Source: Pseudonocardia asaccharolytica DSM 44247 = NBRC 16224 (GTDB lineage Bacteria > Actinomycetota > Actinomycetes > Mycobacteriales > Pseudonocardiaceae). Taken from it: a stretch of 64,000 nucleotides of DNA. Both the position numbers and the translations under genes were made by a program. Positions 8,593 to 16,938 of this stretch are shown piece by piece. The stretch covers positions 310,001 through 374,000 of the forward strand of contig NZ_AUII01000003.1 in the NCBI RefSeq assembly GCF_000423625.1, in the 5' to 3' direction. The notes under the pieces were generated by a model, which worked only from the letters and a program-made list of their open reading frames with translations, made no database searches and had not been told where the DNA came from. Position 1 is the first letter of the stretch. Each line of letters starts with the position of its first letter.

Positions 8593-9981
8593 TCAGCCAC
8601 GCTGCACCAGCACCTCTCCCAGACCCGCCCGCAGCTCGAGCTCGAGCGGGCGCCCGGAACGAACGCCGTCCGCCCCCAGGTCGTCGGTGATGGTCAGTGC
8701 CGCGCGCGGACCATCGCTGCGCTGCGTTCCGAACTCGACGTTGCCGGCGCCCGCGGAGCCGTGGATGGTCAGGTCGGCATTCGCCGGCACCTGCACCAGA
8801 ACGTGGCCCACGCCGACCGATGCGGAGGTCCGCACCGGCGGGAGGTCCGCGGGGTCGGTGCCGGGAGGAACCGAGAGGTCGAGGTGGCGCAGGTCGAGCT
8901 CGATCGACCCGATGGCCCGCTGGTACTCGGGAGCGAGCACCGTGATCGCGGTCGGCGCGGCCCGGGTGTCGCCGATGCCGCCGTCCATCGTGCTGAGCGG
9001 CGCCACCATCGACCCCCAGGTCAGCACGGCCGTCAGCAGCGCGAACGGGATCAGCCCGCGCCCGCCGCGGACGAACGAGCCGATCACCAGCCCGGCGCCG
9101 AGGATCACGAGCACGATCCCGAACAGCACCGGCAGCGTGGTCACGCCGTGACCGAGCAGCAGCAGGCTGCCCAGCACGCCGCCGGTGAGCAGCGCCAGCG
9201 CGAGCGTCACCGCGGTCACCTTGGACCGGCGGCGCGCCGGTGGCGCGGGCGGAGCCGGCGCGGGCGACGGCTCGGGCAGATCCCAGGCGAACGGCGCGGC
9301 ACCCAGCGGGTCCCAGGAGGGCGGGGTCCGGCGCGGCTGGCCGGTCACCGGGTCGCGCTCGGTGGTCGGCCCGTCCGATCCGCCTGCCGGGGCCGCCGCC
9401 CCCGTGGCCCGCGTCGGAGCGTCCGCTCCACCTGCGGGAGCCTGCGCACCGTCGGTCGGTGCCGTCGGTGCCGTCGATGCGGTGGCCGCGGTCGTCTTCG
9501 GGTCGCCCGCGGGTGGTCCGGCTGCCGTTCCCGGGTGCGCAGGCGCGGTCGGTCCGCGATCGCCTCGGGCCCGGTGCAGCAGGAACAGCAGCCCGAACAC
9601 GGCGAGCGCGGGAAGCAGCACGCCGCCGTCTCGGCCGAAGAACATCCCGCTCCCGACGATCAGCACGATGACGAGGCCGAGCATCAGCAGCGGATGCGGG
9701 GCGGCGGGCTTGTTCGTCCCGGCGGTACCGGGAACGCCCGCGCCGTCGGTCGGGTCGTCCTCGCGAGCGGGCGGTAGCAACACCCAGCCCGCGAGGTACA
9801 GCGCGACGCCGATCCCGTACAGGGCCGCCACCACGAAACCGACGCGGACCAGCACCGGGTCGATGTCGTAGCGCCGCGCGATCGCCGCCGCGACCCCCGC
9901 GATCTTGCGGTCGTGCCGGGGCCGGCTGGGGCGCGTCTCCCACATCTCGCGCAGTGTCGTCTGCACGTCCGTTCCGGTCAT
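8593..9981 (-). CDS. PspC-domain membrane protein
   Basis: The N-terminal PspC domain (about residues 17-75, with KIAGVAAAIARRYDIDPVLVR and a following membrane helix) is the family used in envelope-stress sensing. Two further hydrophobic helices, a long Ala/Pro/Thr-rich linker (about residues 145-245), three more membrane segments and a C-terminal beta-rich domain follow. The C-terminal part resembles LiaF/DUF1707-type tails fused to PspC in actinobacteria. ATG at 9981 is used; GGAG is only two bases before it, so the start is uncertain. The divergent sensor kinase also carries PspC, which suggests that this protein reports to or inhibits that kinase. Confidence 0.8.
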   Translation of the reverse strand: MTGTDVQTTLREMWETRPSRPRHDRKIAGVAAAIARRYDIDPVLVRVGFVVAALYGIGVALYLAGWVLLPPAREDDPTDGAGVPGTAGTNKPAAPHPLLMLGLVIVLIVGSGMFFGRDGGVLLPALAVFGLLFLLHRARGDRGPTAPAHPGTAAGPPAGDPKTTAATASTAPTAPTDGAQAPAGGADAPTRATGAAAPAGGSDGPTTERDPVTGQPRRTPPSWDPLGAAPFAWDLPEPSPAPAPPAPPARRRSKVTAVTLALALLTGGVLGSLLLLGHGVTTLPVLFGIVLVILGAGLVIGSFVRGGRGLIPFALLTAVLTWGSMVAPLSTMDGGIGDTRAAPTAITVLAPEYQRAIGSIELDLRHLDLSVPPGTDPADLPPVRTSASVGVGHVLVQVPANADLTIHGSAGAGNVEFGTQRSDGPRAALTITDDLGADGVRSGRPLELELRAGLGEVLVQRG

Positions 9982-10015
9982 GGCTCCAGCGTGGCTCGCC
10001 CGCGGGGGCGCGTGT

Positions 10016-10056
10016 ATCGGGGAAGGCCCTGAGCCGCCCCGGAGGTCGTCCCCGAT
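10016..10056. promoter_or_regulatory. Inverted repeat in the divergent PspC/kinase promoter
   Basis: ATCGGGGA at 10016-10023 and TCCCCGAT at 10049-10056 form an exact 8-bp inverted repeat with centres 33 bases apart, in the 108-base gap between the leftward PspC gene and the rightward kinase. The spacing suits a dimeric LuxR-type regulator, and the kinase's own response regulator is the obvious candidate. Binding is inferred. Confidence 0.4.
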
Positions 10057-10089
10057 GCCAGGGTGCCCCGCGCGTGTGACGATGGTGGC

Positions 10090-11367
10090 GTGAGTCAGCC
10101 AGTCACCACACAGGCCCCGGTCGCCGGCCGGGAGCCGGTGGTGCGCCGCCGTTCCGGGCGGCTGGTGGCCGGCGTCGCCGGCGGGGTGGCCGACCATCTC
10201 GGTGTCGACGTCCTGTGGGTGCGTGCGGCATTCGTCCTGCTCGCCGCCGTCAATGGGGCGGGTGTGCTGGCCTACGGGTTGCTGTGGATCTTCGTGCGGC
10301 AGGAGAGCGCGGAGGTCACCCGCACGATCGGGCGCATCGAACGGCAGCAGGCGGTCGGTCTGGTCGCGCTCGGCATCGGTGTGGGGCTGGCCGCGGCGGC
10401 GCTGGGCAACTCGTTCGTCGGCTGGATCGTCGGGCCGCTCGGGGTGGCCGCGGTCGGTGCCGCCGTGGTCTGGCGCGAGGCCGACGAGTCGCAGCGGCGC
10501 AGGTGGGCCGAGGGTGCGCGGTCCGGGGTCAACGGTCTCACCGGAACCGGACGCGCCGCGCTGCTGCGCGTGCTGGCGGGGGTGCTGTTCGTCGCGCTCG
10601 GGATCGGTGTGTTCCTGGTCGGCAACCTCGATCTCGGCCAGCTGCAGTTCGGCCTGCTCGCCGTGCTGGCCACCCTCGTCGGGGTCGCGGTGCTCACCGT
10701 GCCGTGGTGGGTGCGGCTCGCCCGCGACCTCGGTGAGGAGCGCCGGAACCGGATCGTCGAGGCGGAACGCGCGGAGATCGCGGCGCATCTGCACGATTCG
10801 GTGCTGCAGACCCTGGCGCTCATCCAGCGGCAGTCCGATCAGCCGCGCGAGGTGCTTCGGCTGGCCCGCGGCCAGGAGCGGGAGCTGCGGCATTGGCTCT
10901 ACGGCCCCACCGGATACGGCCGTGGCAGCACGAAGAACCCCGCGCTGGACGAGGGCCTCGCCGAGGCGTTGACCAACGCGGCGGCGGAGGTGGAGGACGC
11001 CTACGCGCTCACCGTGAGCCCGGTGCTCGTCGGTTCCGACCGCCCGCTCGACGACGACCTGCGCGCGCTCGTGCTGGCCACCCGCGAGGCGATGGTCAAC
11101 GCCGCCAAGCACGCCGGGGTCGGCGAGATCAGCGTGTACGTGGAGATCGAGCCCGACGAGGTGAACGTGTTCGTCCGGGACCGCGGCGTCGGGTTCGACC
11201 CGGACGCGGTGCCCGCCGACCGGCATGGGCTCAGCGACTCCATCCGGGGCAGGATGGAGCGTCACGGTGGCACGGTCAGGTTGCGCAGCGCGGCAGGGGA
11301 GGGCACCGAGGTGCAGCTGTCGATGCGGATCGCGGTCGAGACCGAACGGGAAGGGGCGGCGTCATGA
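10090..11367 (+). CDS. PspC-domain sensor histidine kinase
   Basis: A membrane sensor kinase of the NarL/LiaS type. A PspC domain occupies about residues 17-72 (RSGRLVAGVAGGVADHLGVD), followed by hydrophobic helices to about residue 210. The dimerisation and phosphoacceptor motif HLHDSVLQTL places the phosphorylated histidine at about residue 235. The ATPase domain carries REAMVNAAKHAG (N box) and DRGVGFDP (G1 box). GTG at 10090 is the start. The response regulator gene overlaps its stop by ATGA, so the two are co-translated. With the divergent PspC protein it forms an envelope-stress two-component module; the signal is not known. Confidence 0.9.
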   Translation: MSQPVTTQAPVAGREPVVRRRSGRLVAGVAGGVADHLGVDVLWVRAAFVLLAAVNGAGVLAYGLLWIFVRQESAEVTRTIGRIERQQAVGLVALGIGVGLAAAALGNSFVGWIVGPLGVAAVGAAVVWREADESQRRRWAEGARSGVNGLTGTGRAALLRVLAGVLFVALGIGVFLVGNLDLGQLQFGLLAVLATLVGVAVLTVPWWVRLARDLGEERRNRIVEAERAEIAAHLHDSVLQTLALIQRQSDQPREVLRLARGQERELRHWLYGPTGYGRGSTKNPALDEGLAEALTNAAAEVEDAYALTVSPVLVGSDRPLDDDLRALVLATREAMVNAAKHAGVGEISVYVEIEPDEVNVFVRDRGVGFDPDAVPADRHGLSDSIRGRMERHGGTVRLRSAAGEGTEVQLSMRIAVETEREGAAS

Positions 11368-12050
11368 CCGGCGGCGAGACGGCAGGGCCGGGGGGCGGGG
11401 ACGCCCCGGTCCGGGTGTTCCTTGTCGACGACCACGGGCTGTTCCGCGCCGGGGTGCGCGCGGAGCTCGACCGGGTCGACGGGGTGGCGGTGATCGGGGA
11501 GGCCGGTTCCGTCGACGAGGCGGTGGCCGCGATCCGGCACCTTCGCCCGGACGTAGTGCTGCTCGATGTGCATATGCCCGACGGCGGCGGGGCCGAGGTG
11601 CTGCGGCAGATCCGTCCCGATCTGCCGGGCGTGGTGTTCCTGGCGCTGAGCGTGTCCGACGCGGCGGAGGATGTCATCGCGGTGATCAGGGCCGGGGCGC
11701 GCGGATACGTCACCAAGACGATCTCCGGGCGGGATCTGGCGGATGCGGTGCGCCGGGTCCACGGTGGCGACGCGGTGTTCTCCCCGCGGCTGGCCGGGTT
11801 CGTGCTCGACGTGTTCTCCGATCGGCCCGGCGCCGCTCCGCCCGGTGACCCGGAGCTGGACATGCTGACCCCGCGCGAGCGAGACGTGCTGCGGCTGCTG
11901 GCGCGTGGATATGCCTACAAGGAGATCGCGGGCGAGCTGTTCATCTCGGTGAAGACGGTGGAGACGCACGTGTCGAGCGTGCTGCGCAAGACGCAGCTGT
12001 CGAACCGGTACGAGCTGTCGCGCTGGGCTTCCGACCGGAGGCTCGTGTAG
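11364..12050 (+). CDS. NarL/LuxR-type response regulator
   Basis: The partner of the PspC kinase. The receiver domain has the acidic pair DDH near residue 22, the phosphoacceptor aspartate in VVLLDVHMPD (about residue 68), and the conserved Lys in GYVTKTISG. The C-terminal LuxR helix-turn-helix runs from LTPRERDVLRLLARG through KTVETHVSSVLRK. The ATG overlaps the kinase stop as ATGA. The end of the gene lies inside a duplicated 31-base segment, so its last residues (DRRLV) recur just downstream. It probably controls its own operon and the divergent PspC gene through the inverted repeat at 10016-10056. Confidence 0.92.
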   Translation: MTGGETAGPGGGDAPVRVFLVDDHGLFRAGVRAELDRVDGVAVIGEAGSVDEAVAAIRHLRPDVVLLDVHMPDGGGAEVLRQIRPDLPGVVFLALSVSDAAEDVIAVIRAGARGYVTKTISGRDLADAVRRVHGGDAVFSPRLAGFVLDVFSDRPGAAPPGDPELDMLTPRERDVLRLLARGYAYKEIAGELFISVKTVETHVSSVLRKTQLSNRYELSRWASDRRLV

Positions 12051-12121
12051 GCCGCCTGCGGCCGGAGCTGGCCGCAGGGAGCATAGGCACCGACCGGAGG
12101 CTCGTGTAGGCCGCCTGCGGG
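12032..12121. repeat. 31-bp direct repeat duplicating the 3' end of the response regulator
   Basis: The 31 bases at 12032-12062, which include the response-regulator stop codon, recur exactly at 12091-12121. The linker between them ends in GGGAGCATAGGCA, so the second copy can be read as SIGTDRRLV followed by a stop. A similar arrangement follows folD at 36483-36539. Confidence 0.9.
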
Positions 12122-12125
12122 CCGC

Positions 12126-13379
12126 TCAGCCCAGGAGGCCGCCCGCCAGGCTGTCCACGGTCTGGCCCGCGCCCTCGACGACCCCGCCGAGACCCTTGCC
12201 GACCGTCGTGCTGACGGGCTTCGGGGTGTCCTTGCCGTTCGATGCCTCGCCGTGCCCGTTGTTGTCGCGCGGGGGCGCCAGCAGATCGGTCACGGGCTTC
12301 GCGGCGGGCACCACACCGGTCACGACTTCGGAGACGGGCTCCGTGACCGGCTCGGCGACCTTCTGCACGGTGCCGACGGCGGCGTCCGCGGTGTTGCCGA
12401 GCCCCTTGCCGGTTTCGCTGACCGTGGAGCCGAGCTTCTTGACCGGGCCGCCCACCGGGTCTGGCGCGGCATCGCCGACGCCCTCGGCGGCGCCACCCAC
12501 CGCTCCGGTCACGCCGGAGACGGCGCTGCCGACCGGCCCGGTCGGGGAATCGGCGCCGTGGCCGCCTCCACCGGGGTTGCCGTGGTTGCCGGAGTTGCCC
12601 TCGTTCCCGGAGCTTCCGTGGCCGCCCCCGCCGGGGTTGCCGTGGTTGCCGGGTGCCGGGGCCGGGGTGGCGGCGCCCTGGACGACCGGCGAGCCCACCC
12701 ACGGCCCGGCCGCTCGAACGGCGGGAGTACCACTGCCGCCACTGCCGCCGGGCAGGTCGGAACCCGCGGTGGCGCCGGGGTTCAGCCGTGTGGGGAAGGC
12801 GACCGTCATCCACGATGTCGGAGCGGGGATCCCGGCGTCGAGACCGCCGGCTCCGGCGTCGCCACCGTCGGTCGCCATCGCGTTCGGTGCGCCGCCGTCG
12901 CGGAGACCGTGGCCGGGGTAGCTTCCGCCCAGACCGTCCTGGGCCGCCGAGCTGTTGGATGCCGCCTCGGTGAATACGGCGGCGCCGAGCACGGAACCGA
13001 CGGCGACCAGGGTGCCCGCGGCGATGGTGGCCCGACGGGCGGCCGTCGAGCGGCCGGTGGTCTGCGTATCGTCGCCCTCGCCGGAGTACCGGTTGGCTCG
13101 CGGGAGCAGCGGCCGGTCGGCCGCGTGCGGGGCACGGCCCTCGCGGCGCAGCAGGCTTCCGACGGAGACGAACTCCGCGGGGGTGTCGCCGTCGGTGTCG
13201 GTGGTGGCGCGCTGGACCGGGATGTTGCGGCTCAACAGCTCAGCGACGGTGACCACTCCGGGGAGTCCGGCGGGGGTGCCGTCACGGCGCACGATCTCGG
13301 CCACAGCTCCGACATCCTCTCTCGGGCGAACGAACATCCGGATGTCTACCGGGTCGGCCCGAGATTCACCAAGTGTCAT
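12126..13379 (-). CDS. Low-complexity single-pass membrane protein of unknown function
   Basis: A 417-residue protein I do not recognise. The first 110 residues look folded (TVAELLSRNIPVQR, EFVSVGSLLRREG). One hydrophobic segment at about residues 115-138 is followed by a long Gly/Ala/Pro-rich region, probably outside the cell. That region holds two copies of GNHGNPGGGGHG (about residues 244-280) and Val/Gly-rich repeats to the C-terminus. The start at 13379 has only a weak upstream site; an ATG near MFVRPRED is an alternative. It converges with the response-regulator gene. Secreted or wall-spanning structural roles are possible but unproven. Confidence 0.65.
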   Translation of the reverse strand: MTLGESRADPVDIRMFVRPREDVGAVAEIVRRDGTPAGLPGVVTVAELLSRNIPVQRATTDTDGDTPAEFVSVGSLLRREGRAPHAADRPLLPRANRYSGEGDDTQTTGRSTAARRATIAAGTLVAVGSVLGAAVFTEAASNSSAAQDGLGGSYPGHGLRDGGAPNAMATDGGDAGAGGLDAGIPAPTSWMTVAFPTRLNPGATAGSDLPGGSGGSGTPAVRAAGPWVGSPVVQGAATPAPAPGNHGNPGGGGHGSSGNEGNSGNHGNPGGGGHGADSPTGPVGSAVSGVTGAVGGAAEGVGDAAPDPVGGPVKKLGSTVSETGKGLGNTADAAVGTVQKVAEPVTEPVSEVVTGVVPAAKPVTDLLAPPRDNNGHGEASNGKDTPKPVSTTVGKGLGGVVEGAGQTVDSLAGGLLG

Positions 13380-13536
13380 TCATCCGCTCACCGACGTCAC
13401 TCGTTCGGGGGAACTCCGTTCGTCGATCGTTACCGACCGCTAGTCGATGGACACGGTGCGAAGCGGTGTGGCTCACGGATCATCACCGCCTGGTCAGCTG
13501 CCTGGTCGCCGCCGATGCCACCGGTGATGGACGTGG

Positions 13537-13857
13537 TCAGGGAAGCTGGCGGCGGAACTCGCGCCGGGTCGAGTCGAGCGCCTGCTTGGCGGCCAGCCCG
13601 GCGCCGCCGCCAAGGACGAGGCCCAGCACGTCGGGCGCGAAGCCACCGCTGGTGAGCAGCAGCCCGAGCAGCGCCACCGCGGCCGTGATGCCCGCGACCT
13701 TCCAGCGGCTGTTGACGTAGTCGATCGTGGCGCCGCCGGCGAGCCCCCGCTTCTTCGCACTTCCGTTCAGCATGGCCAGGTAGCCCAGGTGGCCGAGAGC
13801 GGCCAGCAGGCCGATCAGCGCCACCAGCGTCGCAACGATCCCGAAGACGGTCCCCAT
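13537..13857 (-). CDS. Small membrane protein of unknown function
   Basis: A 106-residue protein with two hydrophobic helices, about residues 4-27 and 54-72, and a glycine-rich stretch before a basic C-terminus (DSTRREFRRQLP). I chose ATG at 13857 because GGAAG lies just before it; GTG at 13866 would add three residues. It is 45 bases downstream of the chorismate mutase gene on the same strand and may be in its transcript. I assign no family. Confidence 0.6.
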   Translation of the reverse strand: MGTVFGIVATLVALIGLLAALGHLGYLAMLNGSAKKRGLAGGATIDYVNSRWKVAGITAAVALLGLLLTSGGFAPDVLGLVLGGGAGLAAKQALDSTRREFRRQLP

Positions 13858-13902
13858 GACTTCCACATTGCCACGGTTCGGCCTCGCGGCGGCGGGGAAA
13901 TC

Positions 13903-14193
13903 TCAGCGCGCGCCCAGCCGGCCGCGGCCGAGCCGCAGCAACAGCATTCCGAGCTCGCGGCCCTCGGCGCCGAGCTCGCGGAAGCGAGCGAGCACGGCCA
14001 TCTCCCGGCTGTAGACGATGCGTGGACCACCCGCGGCCATCCGCGCGGCGCCGATACGCCGCGACACCTCGGTGCGACGGTTGATCAAGCGCAGGATCTC
14101 CGCGTCCAGGCGGTCGATCTGGAGCCGCAGCTCGTCGATCTCCGCCGCGGTGGGAAGCTCCTCGGCACGGCCCTGATCGGTGGTCACGGACAT
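13903..14193 (-). CDS. Chorismate mutase, AroQ-delta type
   Basis: It converts chorismate to prephenate for phenylalanine and tyrosine synthesis. The 96-residue all-helical protein matches the short intracellular mycobacterial enzyme (Rv0948c) in key segments: EIDELRLQIDRLDAEIL, RRIGAARMA, VYSREM and a C-terminal LLLRLGRGRLGA. In the mycobacterial enzyme this C-terminus contacts DAHP synthase, which activates the mutase; its conservation suggests the same here. ATG at 14193 follows GAGGAGGAG. The position beside uvrD1 is also conserved in mycobacteria. Confidence 0.9.
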   Translation of the reverse strand: MSVTTDQGRAEELPTAAEIDELRLQIDRLDAEILRLINRRTEVSRRIGAARMAAGGPRIVYSREMAVLARFRELGAEGRELGMLLLRLGRGRLGAR

Positions 14194-14411
14194 GGTCTCC
14201 TCCTCGTTCGGGGTCCACCGGCCCGTGACAGGCAACCGCCCCGGGTCCTCGTGGACTCCGGGGCGTCGGGTCTGTGGGTCAGGCGGCGACGGGAACCGGG
14301 GTCCGGCACCCGTAAAAAAATCGTCCGCGCTGAATGGCCACGTTCGGCAGTGTGTCACACCGGCGTCGTCGCGTGCACTGTCGGGTCTCGCCGGTACCGT
14401 GTCCTCTTACG

Positions 14412-16751
14412 ATGAGTGCGCTGTTCGAACTCCCCTCCCATGACATGGCCACCCCCACCTCGGCCCGAGGCGCCGAGCTGCTCGAGGGCCTCAACCCGCG
14501 CCAGCGGGAGGCCGTGACGCACTCCGGGTCCCCGTTGCTGATCGTCGCGGGTGCGGGGTCGGGGAAGACGCGTGTGCTCACCCACCGGATCGCCTACCTG
14601 CTCGCCGAACGGGGAGTGCATCCGGGCGAGATCATGTCGATCACGTTCACCAACAAGGCCGCGGCCGAGATGGCCGAGCGTGTCGACGCGCTCGTCGGCA
14701 GGCGGGCGAACGCGATGTGGGTATCGACGTTCCACTCGATGTGCGTGCGGATCCTGCGCCGGGAGGCCAAGCACCTCGGCGTGCGCAGCGCGTTCTCGAT
14801 CTACGACGCCGACGACACCCGCCGCCTCGTCGGCCTCGTCGCACGCGACCTCGAGCTCGACCCGAAGAAGTTCTCCGCGCGCGGGCTCGCCGCCCAGATC
14901 TCGAACCACAAGAACGAGCTGTTGTCCGCCGAGGACGTCGCGGCCAAGGCCGGCAACGACTTCGAGCGCAGAATCGCCGAGGTCTACACCACCTACCAGG
15001 CCCGGCTGCGGCAGGCCAACGCGTTCGACTTCGATGACCTGATCATGGAGACTGTGGCGCTGCTGCAGCGGCTGCCCGCTGTCGCCGAGTACTACCGGCG
15101 CCGGTTCCGGCACGTGCTCGTCGACGAATACCAGGACACCAACCACGCGCAGTATGTGCTGGTCCGCGAGCTGGTGACGCCTGCGGCGCAGGACGTGCCC
15201 GGCGCGGAGCTCTGCGTCGTCGGCGACTCCGACCAGTCGATCTACGCGTTCCGTGGGGCCAGTATCCGCAACATCATCGAGTTCGAGCAGGACTTCCCCG
15301 ATGCCCGCACGATCCTGCTGGAGCAGAACTACCGCTCGACGCAGACGATCCTGTCCGCGGCCAACGCGGTGATCGCGCGCAATCCCGAGCGCCGGGACAA
15401 GCGGCTGTGGTCGGAGCAGGGCGACGGCGAGAAGGTCGTCGGCTATGTGGCCGACAACGAGCACGACGAGGCCGCGTTCGTCGCCGCCGAGATCGACCGG
15501 CTCGTCGACACCGGCGCGGTGCGCAACTACGACGTCGCGGTGTTCTACCGGACCAACGCCCAGTCCCGGGTCTTCGAGGACGTGTTCCTGCGCGTCGGGT
15601 TGCCCTACAAGGTCGTCGGCGGGGTCCGGTTCTACGAGCGCCGCGAGATCCGGGACGCGCTGGCCTACCTGCGGGTGCTGTCCAACCCGGAGGACACGGT
15701 CAGCCTCCGTCGGATCCTCAACGTGCCCAAGCGCGGCATCGGCGAACGGGCCGAGGCCCTGGTCGCCGAGCACGCCGAGCGGGAACGCATCTCATTCGCG
15801 GCGGCGCTGCGGATCGCGGCCGAGCAGCCGGCGCGGATACCCGCGCTGGCCACCCGTTCCCAGCGCTGCATCGCCGGGTTCGTCCGGGTCCTCGACGAGC
15901 TCGGGGAGCTCGTGGAGCGCGGCGAGGAGACCGCCGCCATCCTGGAGGTGGTCTACGCGCGCACCGGCTACACCGCGGAGCTGGAGGCCAGCGAGGACCC
16001 GCAGGACGGTTCGCGGCTGGAGAACCTGGCCGAGCTCGTCACCGTCGCCAGGGAGTTCGCCGGCGATGCGGCCGTCGCCGATCCGGACGACTCCGACGTC
16101 GCGGCGGGTGTCCCGGAACCGGGTTCGCTGGCGGCGTTCCTGGAGCGGGTCGCGCTCGTCGCCGACGCCGACTCCATCCCCGATGACGACTCGGGCGTCG
16201 TCACGCTGATGACCCTGCACACGGCCAAGGGCCTCGAGTTCCCGGTCGTGTTCCTCACCGGCTGGGAGGACGGCGTCTTCCCGCATCTGCGCACGCTGGG
16301 TGACCCGGGCGAGCTGGCCGAGGAACGCCGGTTGGCCTATGTGGGGATCACCAGGGCGATGCGTCGGGTGTATCTGTCGCGGGCCATCGTCCGGTCGGCG
16401 TTCGGGCAGCCGAACACCAATCCGGCCTCGCGGTTCCTCGACGAGGTTCCCGCCGAGCTCGTCGAATGGCGGCGTAGCCGGCCCGAGCGGCCCTCGGCGC
16501 CCGTCGGCCGGTTCGGTTTCGGCCGTCCCGCCGCGCGCGGCGGCAGGGGCGATTGGCGGGTTCCCGAACGCAGCCTGACGCCCACGATCAGCCTCGATGT
16601 GGGCGATCGGGTCAACCACGACAAGTACGGCCTGGGCACCGTCGTCGCGACTGATGGGTCCGGGCCGCACTCCACCGTGACGATCGACTTCGGCAGCGCG
16701 GGTACCGTGCGGCTGATGCTCATCGGCGGGGTGCCACTGCAGAAGCTGTAG
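14412..16751 (+). CDS. uvrD1: ATP-dependent DNA helicase UvrD1/PcrA
   Basis: A superfamily 1A 3'-5' helicase used in nucleotide excision repair and replication restart. Walker A GAGSGKT lies at residues 47-53. Motif II VDEYQDTN, motif III GDSDQSIYAFRGA, motif IV QNYRS, motif V TLHTAKGLEFPVV and motif VI EERRLAYVGITRA all occur in order. The 779-residue length is typical. The C-terminus ends in a Tudor-like segment (GDRVNHDKYGLGTVV), known in PcrA for contacts with RNA polymerase. ATG at 14412 is used; a longer frame from 14334 is open but unlike homologues. It diverges from chorismate mutase. Confidence 0.95.
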   Translation: MSALFELPSHDMATPTSARGAELLEGLNPRQREAVTHSGSPLLIVAGAGSGKTRVLTHRIAYLLAERGVHPGEIMSITFTNKAAAEMAERVDALVGRRANAMWVSTFHSMCVRILRREAKHLGVRSAFSIYDADDTRRLVGLVARDLELDPKKFSARGLAAQISNHKNELLSAEDVAAKAGNDFERRIAEVYTTYQARLRQANAFDFDDLIMETVALLQRLPAVAEYYRRRFRHVLVDEYQDTNHAQYVLVRELVTPAAQDVPGAELCVVGDSDQSIYAFRGASIRNIIEFEQDFPDARTILLEQNYRSTQTILSAANAVIARNPERRDKRLWSEQGDGEKVVGYVADNEHDEAAFVAAEIDRLVDTGAVRNYDVAVFYRTNAQSRVFEDVFLRVGLPYKVVGGVRFYERREIRDALAYLRVLSNPEDTVSLRRILNVPKRGIGERAEALVAEHAERERISFAAALRIAAEQPARIPALATRSQRCIAGFVRVLDELGELVERGEETAAILEVVYARTGYTAELEASEDPQDGSRLENLAELVTVAREFAGDAAVADPDDSDVAAGVPEPGSLAAFLERVALVADADSIPDDDSGVVTLMTLHTAKGLEFPVVFLTGWEDGVFPHLRTLGDPGELAEERRLAYVGITRAMRRVYLSRAIVRSAFGQPNTNPASRFLDEVPAELVEWRRSRPERPSAPVGRFGFGRPAARGGRGDWRVPERSLTPTISLDVGDRVNHDKYGLGTVVATDGSGPHSTVTIDFGSAGTVRLMLIGGVPLQKL

Positions 16752-16863
16752 CGCTCGAGCCCGGGAGCCCCGAGGCCGCCGTCGACCGAGTTGGTGGCGT
16801 CCTCCACCACCGCCCTTTCGTCCGCCGCCAGATCGATCGGCACGATCGAGGTAGGCGACGTTC

Positions 16864-16925
16864 GTGTTATGGCTCCATAACGCGGTTGGGACGGTCCGTT
16901 CCAGCGCGTTATGGCTCCATAATGC
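16864..16925. terminator. Nested palindrome between convergent uvrD1 and M23 genes
   Basis: Two copies of TTATGGCTCCATAA, at 16867-16880 and 16909-16922, are each perfect palindromes with a CT centre, 42 bases apart. The whole stretch is also an imperfect inverted repeat centred on 16895, with arms of about 30 bases. It lies in the 187-base gap where two genes converge, so bidirectional termination is the simplest role; protein binding is an alternative. Confidence 0.6.
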
Positions 16926-16938
16926 ATGGTGGAACCGC

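Noticed and set aside
8593..11265. A single 890-residue leftward protein
   Set aside because: Only the part from 9981 is real; the upstream part is antisense to the kinase, which has all its motifs in the other direction.
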